64,000 bases of DNA, from positions 34,371-98,370 of the forward strand of contig JAKSVH010000005.1 of assembly GCA_024408085.1 (NCBI GenBank), in the 5' to 3' direction. The translations under genes were made by a program, and so were the position numbers. Shown here in pieces: positions 8,133 through 17,530 of this stretch. The notes beneath the pieces are model-generated. The model was not told the origin of the DNA. It was given only the letters and a program-made list of their open reading frames with translations, and did not search any database. The DNA comes from Bacilli bacterium. GTDB taxonomy: Bacteria > Bacillota_I > Bacilli_A > RFN20 > CAG-826. Every line of letters starts with the position of its first letter. Positions within the stretch are counted from its first letter, which is position 1.

Positions 8133-8789
8133 ATGAGAAAATTTATTAACTTTTTAGAAAAACTATTTGGTGGAATGCGAAATTACTTTTTAAGACACAA
8201 AATTAAAAATAAAGATTTTACTATCATTTCTAGAGATTGTCTTGGTGGCTATATTTATCATAAACTCGGAATGAAATTCTTATCACCTACAATTAATCTT
8301 TTTATGAATGCTGATGATTTTGCATATTTCTGTTGTTATTTAGATGAATACATAAATAATGCAAATCTTGAATATGAAAAAATAGGAAATATAGTCGGAA
8401 AAGATTTTCCTATATGCCTTTTAAAACCTAAAAATAAAAAGCTACCGGTTATTGAAATAAGTTTCAACCATTATGATTCATTTGAACAAGCAAAAGAAAA
8501 ATGGGAAGAAAGATCAAAAAGGATTAATTGGAACAACATTTATGTAATCAACGATTTAGCACATGATCATATAGAATGTTACTTTAAAAAAGAATCAATT
8601 GAAGTTTTTAATCAAGTTAAATATAAAAAAGTAGTCTTGTGTACAAAAGATCTTGGATATGATGACCAATTTATTATTAAAGAACCAAAAAATGTAGATT
8701 ATCCATTTATGATAAGAATAAAAAATAAACTAACTAGAAAACAATATTTTGAAAAATTTAATTATATTAAATGGTTAAATACTAAGTAG
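8133..8789 (+). CDS. DUF1919 exopolysaccharide biosynthesis protein
   Basis: A 218-residue protein. FTIISRDCLGGYIYHKLGMKFLSPTINLFMNADDF (about 30-64) matches the N-terminal hallmark of DUF1919 proteins, which are found only in capsule and exopolysaccharide clusters and are thought to be transferases. It is the second gene of the plus-strand pair with the GT2 at 7222. Its last 15 bases overlap the tail of the convergent glycosyltransferase gene ending at 8775. The biochemical role of the family is not established. Confidence 0.8.
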   Translation: MRKFINFLEKLFGGMRNYFLRHKIKNKDFTIISRDCLGGYIYHKLGMKFLSPTINLFMNADDFAYFCCYLDEYINNANLEYEKIGNIVGKDFPICLLKPKNKKLPVIEISFNHYDSFEQAKEKWEERSKRINWNNIYVINDLAHDHIECYFKKESIEVFNQVKYKKVVLCTKDLGYDDQFIIKEPKNVDYPFMIRIKNKLTRKQYFEKFNYIKWLNTK

Positions 8790-9956
8790 TAATTTATACA
8801 AATCTATATATTCCTTACTAATGCTTTCTAATGAATATTTTTTGAAAGATTCTTTTCTAATTTCCTCTTTATTTTTACTAATTGAAAATAGGCATTTAGA
8901 TAAAGCGTTAATATCTCTTTCATCAAGAAATACAGAATTGTTTGCGTCTGCAATTGTTTCAGGGCCGCCAGATTTAAATCCATAAACTGGCGTTCCACAT
9001 GAAAGAGATTCGCTCACCACCATTGAAAAGGTTTCTCTTTTAGACAATAAAACGGTTGCATCAGCAAAAAAATAATAATCTCTTAGCAACTTTTTTTCGA
9101 CTCCGCCCTTAATATAGACAATATTTTTGCTAGAGAAAGAGTAATCAACATCTCTGGTACAAATTACGGTAAAATTAACATCATTTCTCTGTTTTGCGAG
9201 TTCATCGATAAGCCATCCACACTTAACATAATCATATATATTTGGTGTAACATATAAAACATTTGTTTTATTTTCATATGGATTCTTAAGACCTTTTTCC
9301 ATAAATATTGGATCTATTGGATTTAAAATAGTTTTAATGTTAAATCCTTTATAAATTGGTGATTCTTCATAGCGTTTCGCTAACCAAGGAGAAACGCATG
9401 TAAGAGCAAAATTGTTTTTGCTAAAAAGAGCTATGTTGTCATACATTATCTTGTAATTTTTATTTGCTCTATTTAATGAGATTTTACCATTAAATGTCTT
9501 AAAATTTTGACACTTTTTGCATTCTTCTTTTAAATATTTATTGCATTCAACTGTATAGCCGCAACCACCAGTCATCATAAAATCAGCATGAGCGGTTAAG
9601 ACGGTTTTTATATTATTTTTGGCGAGCCATCTCAATAGCTTATAAATATTTACAAAATATCCATTAATGCAATGTAAATTCACAATATCTGGTTTAATAT
9701 CTTTAATTTTATTAATTATTCTTCTCGTAGAAAAAAACATACCACCATACATGTTTCCGGTAATTTTTGAAATTAAATGATGCACTTTGCTTTCTAATTC
9801 ACTTGTTAATTTAAAAATGTTTTTTTGATGAACTTTCTTTCCTCTACCATAAATGAGATAGGCTTCATTAGTTTTAGAACATTCATTAAATAAATTTTTA
9901 ACGATGTTGCCTGTGCTACCTGCTCCATAAACAACATTTACAAATAAAATTTTCAT
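8775..9956 (-). CDS. Family 4 (GT-B) glycosyltransferase
   Basis: A 393-residue GT-B fold glycosyltransferase. The N-terminal FVNVVYGAGSTGNIVKNL acceptor domain opens the protein; the donor domain shows LLSKRETFSMVVSESLSCGTPVYGFKSGGPETI (about 303-335) with the ExxxxxxxE motif of GT4. A Cys-rich insert GCGYTVECNKYLKEECKKCQNF (about 130-151) occurs in a subset of GT4 enzymes of capsule loci and may bind zinc. Single gene on the minus strand; a weak TGTAAT hexamer lies six bases before the ATG. Tail-to-tail overlap of 15 bases with the DUF1919 gene. Confidence 0.85.
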   Translation of the reverse strand: MKILFVNVVYGAGSTGNIVKNLFNECSKTNEAYLIYGRGKKVHQKNIFKLTSELESKVHHLISKITGNMYGGMFFSTRRIINKIKDIKPDIVNLHCINGYFVNIYKLLRWLAKNNIKTVLTAHADFMMTGGCGYTVECNKYLKEECKKCQNFKTFNGKISLNRANKNYKIMYDNIALFSKNNFALTCVSPWLAKRYEESPIYKGFNIKTILNPIDPIFMEKGLKNPYENKTNVLYVTPNIYDYVKCGWLIDELAKQRNDVNFTVICTRDVDYSFSSKNIVYIKGGVEKKLLRDYYFFADATVLLSKRETFSMVVSESLSCGTPVYGFKSGGPETIADANNSVFLDERDINALSKCLFSISKNKEEIRKESFKKYSLESISKEYIDLYKLLLSI

Positions 9957-10018
9957 ATAATTATTACAACAAAATTTTAATAAATTTTCAATTCTCTTTT
10001 GGTTAACTAATTCAATTA

Positions 10019-10047
10019 TTTACAAAAATAAATATAAAATCTAAAAT
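10019..10047 (+). promoter_or_regulatory. Promoter of the GT4 gene, leaderless arrangement
   Basis: TTTACA (10019-10024), 17-base spacer, TAAAAT (10042-10047), then seven bases to the ATG at 10055. No ribosome binding site. Confidence 0.6.
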
Positions 10048-10054
10048 TATTAGT

Positions 10055-11119
10055 ATGAGAACAATATATTTTTATGGTATTGATAACAATATTGGTGGAA
10101 TGGAAGTTTATGCTTTTAACTTAATTAAAAATGTTCTTTCAAAAACAGATGAATTCAAATTCCATATTATTTCTCAATTTGAAGATTTTTCTTTTAAAAA
10201 AGAGCTTGTTGAAGATCTTGGATGTTCTTATACAATTGTTCCAAAACGCAAAAAACATCCTTTTAAATATTTAAAAGCAATTAAAAAAATACTTAAAAAT
10301 TCCAATAAAGAAGATTTTTTGCAATTAAATATAATGAGCTACAGAAACATCTTCCTATTTCACGCTGTTAAAAAATCTAAAATAAAAACAATTCTAGTTG
10401 GCCATTCAACTAACACAGACAATAAGCTAAATTACTTAGTTCATAAAATTGGTAAGTTATTTTATTCAAACCTAGGTCTTTTAGTTGCTAACAACAAGAA
10501 AATTATCGATTACTTTTCTTCAAAAAAATCAAAAAACTATAAAATCATAGAAATTGGAATCGATAAATCTAAATATCAGTTTAATAAAGAAACAAGGATA
10601 AGAATTAGAAAACTTTTCAATGTCTCGGATAACGACTTTGTAATTGGTCAAATAGGAAGAGTATGCAAAACCAAAAATCAAATTTTCTCATGCAAATTAA
10701 TGAAAAAAATAAACAACGAAAATGTAAAATTATTTATTTTTGGAAAAGTTCTAAACAAAAAGGCGATAGATTATGGGAATAAAAATAAACTTTCAAATAT
10801 AAAATTTATGGGCGAAGTAAACAACATCAATGAAATATATAATGCGCTAGATTTATTTATACTTCCATCTAAACATGAATCGGCGGGTTTTGTTCTCTAC
10901 GAAGCATTAGAGAATGGCTGCCCATCAATTATTTCTGATAATGTTCCAACAGATGGAATAACAAGTGAGAATTTATTTATCAAGGAATTAAATATGCATG
11001 AGTGGAAAAATGAAATTGAACATTTAATTAAGTTTCCTTTACAAAGAAATAATAAAAATATAACCCCTTCTATTGAAGATGAGATTAAAAAATATATTGA
11101 TTTATATAAATCAATTTGA
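10055..11119 (+). CDS. Family 4 glycosyltransferase
   Basis: A 354-residue GT-B enzyme. IDNNIGGMEVYAFNLI at the N-terminus is the glycine-rich acceptor loop; VIGQIGRVCKTKNQIFSCKLMKK (about 196-218) begins the donor domain and PSKHESAGFVLYEALENGCPSIIS (about 273-296) gives the E-x7-E motif. This layout is typical of GT4 enzymes that use UDP-sugars in capsule assembly. Monocistronic, with a leaderless start. Its last nine bases overlap the tail of the convergent GT2 gene. Confidence 0.87.
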   Translation: MRTIYFYGIDNNIGGMEVYAFNLIKNVLSKTDEFKFHIISQFEDFSFKKELVEDLGCSYTIVPKRKKHPFKYLKAIKKILKNSNKEDFLQLNIMSYRNIFLFHAVKKSKIKTILVGHSTNTDNKLNYLVHKIGKLFYSNLGLLVANNKKIIDYFSSKKSKNYKIIEIGIDKSKYQFNKETRIRIRKLFNVSDNDFVIGQIGRVCKTKNQIFSCKLMKKINNENVKLFIFGKVLNKKAIDYGNKNKLSNIKFMGEVNNINEIYNALDLFILPSKHESAGFVLYEALENGCPSIISDNVPTDGITSENLFIKELNMHEWKNEIEHLIKFPLQRNNKNITPSIEDEIKKYIDLYKSI

Positions 11120-12100
11120 AAACATTCTATAAAGAAAACTATAAAAAGGCCTTAAGTATAAATAAATATACTTTTTAAATTTTTCTTTTTTTGATACAGC
11201 CTTATATTTTTTAACTACTTTATTCCTTTTTACAAACATTTTTATTTTCTTAAATTCTTCTTTTTCACTTTCAGAAACTATTCTTTTATCGAAACGAGAA
11301 TACATCATTAAATAAACATTCGCTAAAGAAGAAAGGGCTATGTTCTTTATTTCATTTTGTTCACATTTATTCAGTGATTTAAATTCAAACTCAAAAGGAA
11401 CTATATAACCTTTAATTGATTGAATGACTTTTTTATTGGAAACAGAGCTTCTACAAGCAGAAACCCCTTCTTGCCAATAGTGATATCCTGCATAATTTGA
11501 AATAAATACACCATTAGAAGAATTATCAAAAGTCTTAAAAATTGTGGCTTGATCTTCCATCCAAGCTATATCTTCTGGAAATCTAACTTTTTCCCAAACT
11601 TCTTTCTTATATAATTTACAATGAGAATGAGATTGAACTGTATCATCCTTAAGTAATATTTTTAAAGATTCGAAAGCTGAAAATTTTGCATCTTCTTTTA
11701 TTTGATTATATTTTTTACTCTTGTTTTCAAATTCATAAAAATATGAAGAACAAACAATATCGACTCCATTCATTTCAAGCATATTAACTAAAGTTTCAAA
11801 ATAATTGGCATCAACAAAATCATCACAATCAATAAAGGAAATATAAAAATCATTAAATATTTTAAAAGCAAAATCTATTCCAGCGTTTCTTGCTGATGAA
11901 ACACCACCATTTTCTTTATTGACAATAAAAATGTTCTCATTTTGATATGAATTTAATATATTTAATGAGTTATCCTTTGATCCATCATTAACGCAAACAA
12001 TCTTAACATTTTTAAAGGTTTGGTTAAGAATGCAATCAATACATCTTTTTATGTATTTTTCGCCATTGTAAATAGGAATAATAACAACGATATCTTTCAT
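11111..12100 (-). CDS. Family 2 glycosyltransferase
   Basis: A 329-residue GT-A enzyme. VVIIPIYNGEKYIKRCIDCILNQTFKNVKIVCVNDGSKDNSL (about 4-45), NGGVSSARNAGIDFA and SFIDCDDFVDANYF (about 88-101) are the canonical GT2 motifs with the nucleotide-sugar and metal sites. The last ~60 residues are basic and aromatic. It is the end of a five-gene minus-strand run starting with the CDP-glycerol transferase fusion at 16410; it begins one base after the preceding small membrane protein gene. Probably adds a residue to the repeat unit made by this locus. Confidence 0.88.
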   Translation of the reverse strand: MKDIVVIIPIYNGEKYIKRCIDCILNQTFKNVKIVCVNDGSKDNSLNILNSYQNENIFIVNKENGGVSSARNAGIDFAFKIFNDFYISFIDCDDFVDANYFETLVNMLEMNGVDIVCSSYFYEFENKSKKYNQIKEDAKFSAFESLKILLKDDTVQSHSHCKLYKKEVWEKVRFPEDIAWMEDQATIFKTFDNSSNGVFISNYAGYHYWQEGVSACRSSVSNKKVIQSIKGYIVPFEFEFKSLNKCEQNEIKNIALSSLANVYLMMYSRFDKRIVSESEKEEFKKIKMFVKRNKVVKKYKAVSKKEKFKKYIYLYLRPFYSFLYRMFSN

Positions 12101-12535
12101 TTAAATTTTTTGTTCCTCTAAAATTTCTTTTTCTTTTTCTTTTTTTAAAGGCAAAAGCGAACAAATTAAAATAATACAATAATAAGAAAATAATAAAATT
12201 ATTGATTTAAAACCAGTCAGGTTAAGGAAACTTTCGCTATCAATTTCAGAAATTACTTTAAAACAGACTGTGTCTATAACTGCAACAATAAAAATTGTTA
12301 GACAAGAAAATAAAAATATATTTAAAACGCTAGAATACTTTTTCAACAGAATAATTAAAAGAACGAATGAGCCTGCAAACAATATGGCGATAAAAGGAAT
12401 AATTACATAAAGATTTTTTGAATTGTTTTTTGAAAAATAAGAAACTGTATAGCATAAAAATGTGTTTGAAAAAACACACAAAAAGAACAATATGAGAAGT
12501 GTTAGTAGTAATTTGTTAGAGAATATCTTTTTCAT
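12101..12535 (-). CDS. Four-helix membrane protein of unknown function
   Basis: A 144-residue integral membrane protein: four predicted helices at about 7-30, 42-64, 71-93 and 108-129, with a Lys/Glu-rich C-terminal tail. No family recognised. It is ATGA-coupled to the lipoprotein gene upstream and abuts the GT2 gene downstream, so it belongs to the polysaccharide transcription unit. It could be a small flippase accessory, chain-length or GtrA-like component, but no motif supports any of these. Confidence 0.6.
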   Translation of the reverse strand: MKKIFSNKLLLTLLILFFLCVFSNTFLCYTVSYFSKNNSKNLYVIIPFIAILFAGSFVLLIILLKKYSSVLNIFLFSCLTIFIVAVIDTVCFKVISEIDSESFLNLTGFKSIILLFSYYCIILICSLLPLKKEKEKEILEEQKI

Positions 12536-13068
12536 AACTTAATCCAATCTGGCAACGGGTTATATGTGTTTTTCCAAAATTCAAACGTAATTAAAGTTTT
12601 TTGGCCGCTTCCATCAACATCATATTCACATTGCCATCTGCACCAATACGGAGTATAAACATAAATAGTACCTAATTTATTTTCTACTTCTTGATCATAA
12701 TATTTTATCGTTCCGCGTTGTTCGCCTACATATCTAGTTCTAAAAACCAAATCCTCTCCACCGGCAATTAGATTCCCGTCCCTATCATACAAAACAAAAG
12801 TCGTTTCGCAATAAAAATCATCTACACTGGTTCCTTTGCATTGAAAATTAATGTAGCTCTTAGTTTTGCTAAACAAAGAGATGTAAGATGTAAAACCAGG
12901 ATTTTGAGAAATAACTTCCATAGCAGATGGTTTAATGCCATGCAAATCTCCAGCGCGAACTAAAGTGTATTTATAGTTTAAAAAGAAAGTTGCTTTATCA
13001 GCCTTGCCCAAGGAACAGGAAGAAAGGCAAAGAAGCATTGGAACTAGCAAAATTATTTTATTTTTCAT
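12532..13068 (-). CDS. Putative lipoprotein of the polysaccharide locus
   Basis: A 178-residue exported protein. The N-terminus MKNKIILLVPMLLCLSSCSL is a lipoprotein signal peptide with lipobox LSSC, so the mature protein would be anchored outside the membrane at Cys18. The mature part has several Trp/Tyr-rich strands and Cys pairs (FQCKGTS, YCETT, WCRWQCEYD), suggesting a small beta-rich domain. The start at 13068 is chosen because it begins the signal peptide and has AAGGAAGG upstream; an in-frame ATG seven codons earlier is less likely. It overlaps the polymerase-like gene by 11 bases. Function unknown. Confidence 0.65.
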   Translation of the reverse strand: MKNKIILLVPMLLCLSSCSLGKADKATFFLNYKYTLVRAGDLHGIKPSAMEVISQNPGFTSYISLFSKTKSYINFQCKGTSVDDFYCETTFVLYDRDGNLIAGGEDLVFRTRYVGEQRGTIKYYDQEVENKLGTIYVYTPYWCRWQCEYDVDGSGQKTLITFEFWKNTYNPLPDWIKL

Positions 13069-14506
13069 TGCAAACAGACCTTCCTTCATAATAATTAATT
13101 AAACCAGCAGGCAAAAGAACCACCAATAAATTATAAATAAAGACAGGGGCACTTGTTGAAACAACCAACACTTCTGCCTCAGCCAATATAAATGAAATTG
13201 ATGCACATAGGAAGCCGAGCAAAATAAAAACAAACCAGCGTTCATACTTCCACAATTTAACAATCCTATAAACAACAATAGAAATTAATGCCACTAGCAA
13301 TATAAAACCAATCAAGCCGTATGAAGCAAAAAAGTAAGCAAATCCATTATGAATTGCACTTAGAGCATCTGGAGTAAGCATTTTTGTATAAGCGTTAACA
13401 TATGTTTTGCCCATACCGAAGAATAAATTATATCCTCTTACATTTTCCATATAATTCATCCAAAGAGATGTTCTTGATTCAACAGCAGATCCCGCTTTAC
13501 TGACAACAAATTTATAGATAAATTCATATGCTTTATTTAAAATTGGAACGCCAAAACCTTTTGTAACAAAGAATGAAATCAAGAAAACAACTAATGCAGA
13601 TAAGGCACTTACAGTAATAATCATTGCCTTTTTAGATTTTTTCACAGAAAAATAAATCAAACCAATCGCAAGCACTAAATAAATCAAACATATTCCTAAC
13701 ATAGCTGTTTTGCAAAGAGAAAGAACAGCAAATACAGCAAAAATAAGGCAAGACACACCAAGTCCAATCTTTAGAATTACATTTTTCTTAGTTGTTTTTA
13801 TTGTATATATTGAAAAAATTGCTACGCATGTAGAAACGGTCAAGAAAGCCCCCCAGTCTTCTTTATTACCAAAAGTTGCGCCTATTTCGTTATTGTATCC
13901 TCCGAAAGGATCATCTGGATGATTTATTAAATAAATATATGAATCTTTTTCTTTCAATATTGAATAGCAGCATTCAAATAAACAAATCGCAACAATAGGA
14001 AGAACAATGTATAAAATTTTCTTCTTATCGTGGATAATAGAAGGAAGTATAAACATAATGCAGAAAGCAAATGCAAAATCGGCAATTGAAGATAGATACA
14101 TAACTATGCTTCTAGTCAAACCAGGATTTAATTCAACTAAATAGACAACCTTGTAAGGTTGTTCAATAAAAATATATTTATAAGTTAGCGGAGAAATTAA
14201 GATTGCGATAAGCGTCATGAGTAAGACAGAGCAAAAAATAACCAACCATGACCATTTTATTTTAAGCCTATATTTGACTACCAATAGTATTGAATAAAGA
14301 CACACTAATCCACATGTAAAAGCACGAAGCACAACAGCCAAAGTACTTGAAGACACTAAAAGTCTATGTATAGATTTAATTGGGGCAGTAATATAAGACA
14401 ATAAACCAATGTAATAAAAAACACCTAAAATTACAAAGCCTAAAATAATCATCAGCTTGTCTGATATTTTGTTATCGATAAATCCAACAATTTTTTTAAC
14501 CATCAT
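13058..14506 (-). CDS. O-antigen polymerase/ligase-like membrane protein
   Basis: A 482-residue multi-pass protein with about 11 hydrophobic helices and a long extracytoplasmic loop that contains the conserved GATFGNKEDWGAFL region, ESRTSLWMNYMENV and LTPDALSAIHNGF. Together these are typical of the Wzy/WaaL (O-antigen ligase-like) superfamily, which polymerises or ligates lipid-linked oligosaccharides on the outer face of the membrane. ATGA overlap with the CDP-glycerol transferase gene upstream. A second such protein is encoded at 19555-20847, so the locus may make or modify two polymers. Confidence 0.78.
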   Translation of the reverse strand: MMVKKIVGFIDNKISDKLMIILGFVILGVFYYIGLLSYITAPIKSIHRLLVSSSTLAVVLRAFTCGLVCLYSILLVVKYRLKIKWSWLVIFCSVLLMTLIAILISPLTYKYIFIEQPYKVVYLVELNPGLTRSIVMYLSSIADFAFAFCIMFILPSIIHDKKKILYIVLPIVAICLFECCYSILKEKDSYIYLINHPDDPFGGYNNEIGATFGNKEDWGAFLTVSTCVAIFSIYTIKTTKKNVILKIGLGVSCLIFAVFAVLSLCKTAMLGICLIYLVLAIGLIYFSVKKSKKAMIITVSALSALVVFLISFFVTKGFGVPILNKAYEFIYKFVVSKAGSAVESRTSLWMNYMENVRGYNLFFGMGKTYVNAYTKMLTPDALSAIHNGFAYFFASYGLIGFILLVALISIVVYRIVKLWKYERWFVFILLGFLCASISFILAEAEVLVVSTSAPVFIYNLLVVLLPAGLINYYEGRSVCNEK

Positions 14507-16410
14507 TTTATGTCCTTGTATAACAATGAAAAATCTATATCTCTTCTATTACAAAGTTCACCATATTTATTAATAAATGGATGGGTCATAATTTCAATTT
14601 GCTTATTCTTAAACTTCCTATAATGTTTAATATGAATGAAATCATCACAAGAACCAAAGAAGGAATAGCTTTTAAAATATTTTGAATATTTTTTTGCAAT
14701 AATAAACTTATAAAAACGATTAATCAATTTTGTGTGTTTATTAATATTGGAAGGTCTTCTATAAAAACCGAAAGATTCTTCTTTTAAAATTGGAATTATA
14801 ACTTTCGCTATAGGTAATCTTGTATGTATATGTCCATGGCTATCAAAAGATAAATTATCAAATCCAAGATTTTTATATTTTTTAATTTGAGCTCTTGTTT
14901 CTAAAGAAACAATCTCTTTAGCTTTATTTGAAATTTTAAAATAACCATTTCTTGTTATTAATTCATCGTGAGTAATGCTTCCAGAGTTGTTCACAGAATA
15001 ACAATAATTAGATGTATCACCATAAGTAGCATAACCTTCACTCAAATTTATATGTAATGAGCAGATATTCTTATCAATACTTTTTATATCCAAAGTGTCT
15101 TTTTCGTCTTTATTCATCATTACTGAAATGTGTTGAATGTAATTTTTCAATAGCGCTTGTCTAATACCTTCACTTGATTCGAAATTCCTTCCATAGTCAT
15201 CACCAGTCATAACAACATTCAATTCATCAGCAAATAAATGTTTTCTTTTCTTTTCGATGAATTTTTTTACTATAGCTTGATAGATTCTTTCGCAATTTAA
15301 GTCATCAAAAATAGGAAAAAACGAATCAACCCTACTCTTATACAAATTATTCATTTCAAATTTTGAACCAAATTTTAAGATTGCTTTAACAAGTTCATTT
15401 TCGTTTACAACAACTTCACCAAAACCGTCTCTTCTATGATTAAAGTAACTTCTTTGATAATGCATTCCATAAAATTCATTTTCATCAAATTGATATAATA
15501 ATTCCGGTTTTCTCATGTACGCAAAGTCAAAAAGAATCGAGGAATAATCTGTCACCAATAAAGAAGATTCTTTCAACAATTCTTGAACATCATAGTGATC
15601 AAAATCTCCAATAGTTAAAACATCATTCTCTAAAAATTTAAATAAATGCACAAAGTTTTGCATAGAATAATGTGGATAGAAAATTATATTAATTTGTTCT
15701 TTTCTGCAATGATTCAATAACTCTATATTTGAAAGTAATGAAATCCAGCTCTTATAACATAAACTATTTTTAAATTCATCTTCACTTATATCAAACAAGT
15801 AGCTTCTCCAAGATGGCATAATAAGAATTTGTTTTTTTGTGTTATATTCATGTAAACCATCGAATCTTGCAAAACCAGTATAAACAACGTTGTTTTTCGG
15901 ATAATTACAGTTATTTTTTATAAAATCAAATTCAGGTTTAGCACCACAAATAAATAAATCACTTCCATTATATTTATAATAATTAGAAGGAAATTCGTTA
16001 TGAGTGATTCCGTGTTGCAAAAAAACATTAACACCTTTTTGCTTATGGTGCTTGAAATATTCACCAATAAAATTACCGGGAGCAAATGCTGCTAGGTGAG
16101 TTGTCATACGAACTTCTGCAGCACAATATAGAAGCCAATGCTTAAACGATTTATATTTTACTACTTTCCCAAACTTAGAAATCTTGCTGTAATCTGCGGA
16201 CTTCTTATTAATAAGATAATACTGATTAACATAACTATGTTCGGTGCTTAAATATTTAAACATCCAATAGCCATTATCTCTAGCATCATCACCGCGTTCA
16301 CAAATTATCCAAACACGTTTATTACCATAAATAAGATTTGCTAATGGATAAATAAGCCAATAAAAGCAGAATTGACAAATAAATATAAATCCATGCAATA
16401 TCCTTTTCAT
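14503..16410 (-). CDS. CDP-glycerol glycerophosphotransferase fused to YdjC-type deacetylase
   Basis: A 635-residue two-domain protein. Residues 1-390 are a TagB/TagF-like CDP-glycerol transferase: an N-terminal hydrophobic segment, FLQHGITHNEFPS, LIMPSWRSYLF and the signature LLVTDYSSILFDFAYMRKP. Residues about 396-635 are a YdjC/ChbG carbohydrate deacetylase: TGDDYGRN (404-405 DD), LHINLSEG (His453), FDSHGHIH (523-529) and IMTHP (His610) supply the metal ligands. The protein could add glycerophosphate and deacetylate an N-acetyl sugar of the same glycan. CATAAT at 16418-16423 ends seven bases before the ATG, so translation is probably leaderless. TagD at 2829-3245 would supply CDP-glycerol. 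Confidence 0.85.
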   Translation of the reverse strand: MKRILHGFIFICQFCFYWLIYPLANLIYGNKRVWIICERGDDARDNGYWMFKYLSTEHSYVNQYYLINKKSADYSKISKFGKVVKYKSFKHWLLYCAAEVRMTTHLAAFAPGNFIGEYFKHHKQKGVNVFLQHGITHNEFPSNYYKYNGSDLFICGAKPEFDFIKNNCNYPKNNVVYTGFARFDGLHEYNTKKQILIMPSWRSYLFDISEDEFKNSLCYKSWISLLSNIELLNHCRKEQINIIFYPHYSMQNFVHLFKFLENDVLTIGDFDHYDVQELLKESSLLVTDYSSILFDFAYMRKPELLYQFDENEFYGMHYQRSYFNHRRDGFGEVVVNENELVKAILKFGSKFEMNNLYKSRVDSFFPIFDDLNCERIYQAIVKKFIEKKRKHLFADELNVVMTGDDYGRNFESSEGIRQALLKNYIQHISVMMNKDEKDTLDIKSIDKNICSLHINLSEGYATYGDTSNYCYSVNNSGSITHDELITRNGYFKISNKAKEIVSLETRAQIKKYKNLGFDNLSFDSHGHIHTRLPIAKVIIPILKEESFGFYRRPSNINKHTKLINRFYKFIIAKKYSKYFKSYSFFGSCDDFIHIKHYRKFKNKQIEIMTHPFINKYGELCNRRDIDFSLLYKDIK

Positions 16411-16503
16411 AATTTATATTATGTCTTAAATATTCGAAAGAATAAAGAAAAGTTTACAAAATTAGTAAAAATAAATTTTTAAATAAACAGTTAATTGATG
16501 TGT

Positions 16504-16509
16504 TATAAT
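16504..16509 (+). promoter_or_regulatory. Extended -10 element of the Stealth gene
   Basis: TGTTATAAT fits an extended -10 (TGnTATAAT) and ends seven bases before the ATG at 16517. There is no clear -35 and no ribosome binding site. Confidence 0.55.
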
Positions 16510-16516
16510 TTTCTTA

Positions 16517-17506
16517 ATGAAAAACAAAAAAATAGATATTGTGATTACTTGGGTTGATGGTTCTGATCCTAATTGGTTGAAAGAAAAATCAAAATTTTCT
16601 CCAGATAAAAAACAGATTGGTTCATTTGAAGACAAACGTTTTGAAGACAATTCTCTTTTAAAGTATTTATTTAGAAGTATTGAAGAAAATGCTCCTTGGG
16701 TAAATAATGTTTACTTTGTAACTTGTGGCCATTATCCGGAATGGCTCAACCTATCTTGCCCAAATTTAAAATTCATTAAACATTCAGATTTTATTCCAAA
16801 GGAATATCTTCCAACATTCAATTCAAATTCAATTATTTTAAATTTACATAGATTACCGGGTTTATCCGAAAAATTTATTTATTTTAACGATGACTTCTTT
16901 TTGCTAAATAAAACGGAACCTGAAATCTTCTTTAAAAAAGATGAACCTTGCTACATGGCTGTTGAAGATATCACTGTTGCTACATCAAATGACGTTTTCT
17001 GGCATATGATGATGAATAACGTAAGAATTATTAATAAAAACTTTAATAAAAAGGCTTGTAAAAAACACAACCATTGTAAGTGGGTTAATATAAAATATGG
17101 TCTAAAAAATAACATTAAAAATATTTCATTGTCTAGATTTACTAAATTCGCAGGATTTTATGATTCCCATCTTCCTTCACCGTATTTAAAGTCTACTTTT
17201 GAAGAAGTTTGGGAGAAAAATTTTGAAGATTTAAACAATACTTGTCTTAATAAATTTAGAACTAATAATGATTTAACTGAATGGACAATGAAATATTGGT
17301 GCTATGCTCAAGGTAATTTTTCACCTATTAATACCGATAAACTTGGTATTTATACAAGTGAAGGTTCATCAAGCGCATCAAAGTTAATTTTAAATAAAAA
17401 ATATAAGCTCCTTTGCATAAATGATGATGGAAATAATTCGCAATTAAAAAATATTATTGAAGCATTTGAGAAACGATATCCGAATAAATCAAAATTTGAA
17501 AAATAA
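16517..17506 (+). CDS. Stealth-family capsular polysaccharide phosphotransferase
   Basis: A 329-residue protein with the ordered Stealth regions: CR1 IDIVITWVDGSDPNWLKEK (5-23), CR2 LFRSIEENAPWVNNVYFVTCGHYPEWLN through IYFNDDFFLLN (about 49-133), and CR3/CR4 with YDSHLPSPYLKSTFEEVW (about 215-232). Stealth enzymes transfer hexose-1-phosphate to build phosphodiester-linked capsule and are related to human GlcNAc-1-phosphotransferase. Monocistronic and leaderless, it ends at a hairpin terminator shared with the convergent gene. Acceptor unknown. Confidence 0.9.
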   Translation: MKNKKIDIVITWVDGSDPNWLKEKSKFSPDKKQIGSFEDKRFEDNSLLKYLFRSIEENAPWVNNVYFVTCGHYPEWLNLSCPNLKFIKHSDFIPKEYLPTFNSNSIILNLHRLPGLSEKFIYFNDDFFLLNKTEPEIFFKKDEPCYMAVEDITVATSNDVFWHMMMNNVRIINKNFNKKACKKHNHCKWVNIKYGLKNNIKNISLSRFTKFAGFYDSHLPSPYLKSTFEEVWEKNFEDLNNTCLNKFRTNNDLTEWTMKYWCYAQGNFSPINTDKLGIYTSEGSSSASKLILNKKYKLLCINDDGNNSQLKNIIEAFEKRYPNKSKFEK

Positions 17507-17530
17507 AATAGCCATAAGGCTATTTTTTTA
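17505..17530. terminator. Bidirectional intrinsic terminator
   Basis: AAATAGCC-ATAA-GGCTATTT hairpin (17506-17525) between two convergent genes, with a T run on the plus strand and an A run before it that serves the minus strand. Confidence 0.75.
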
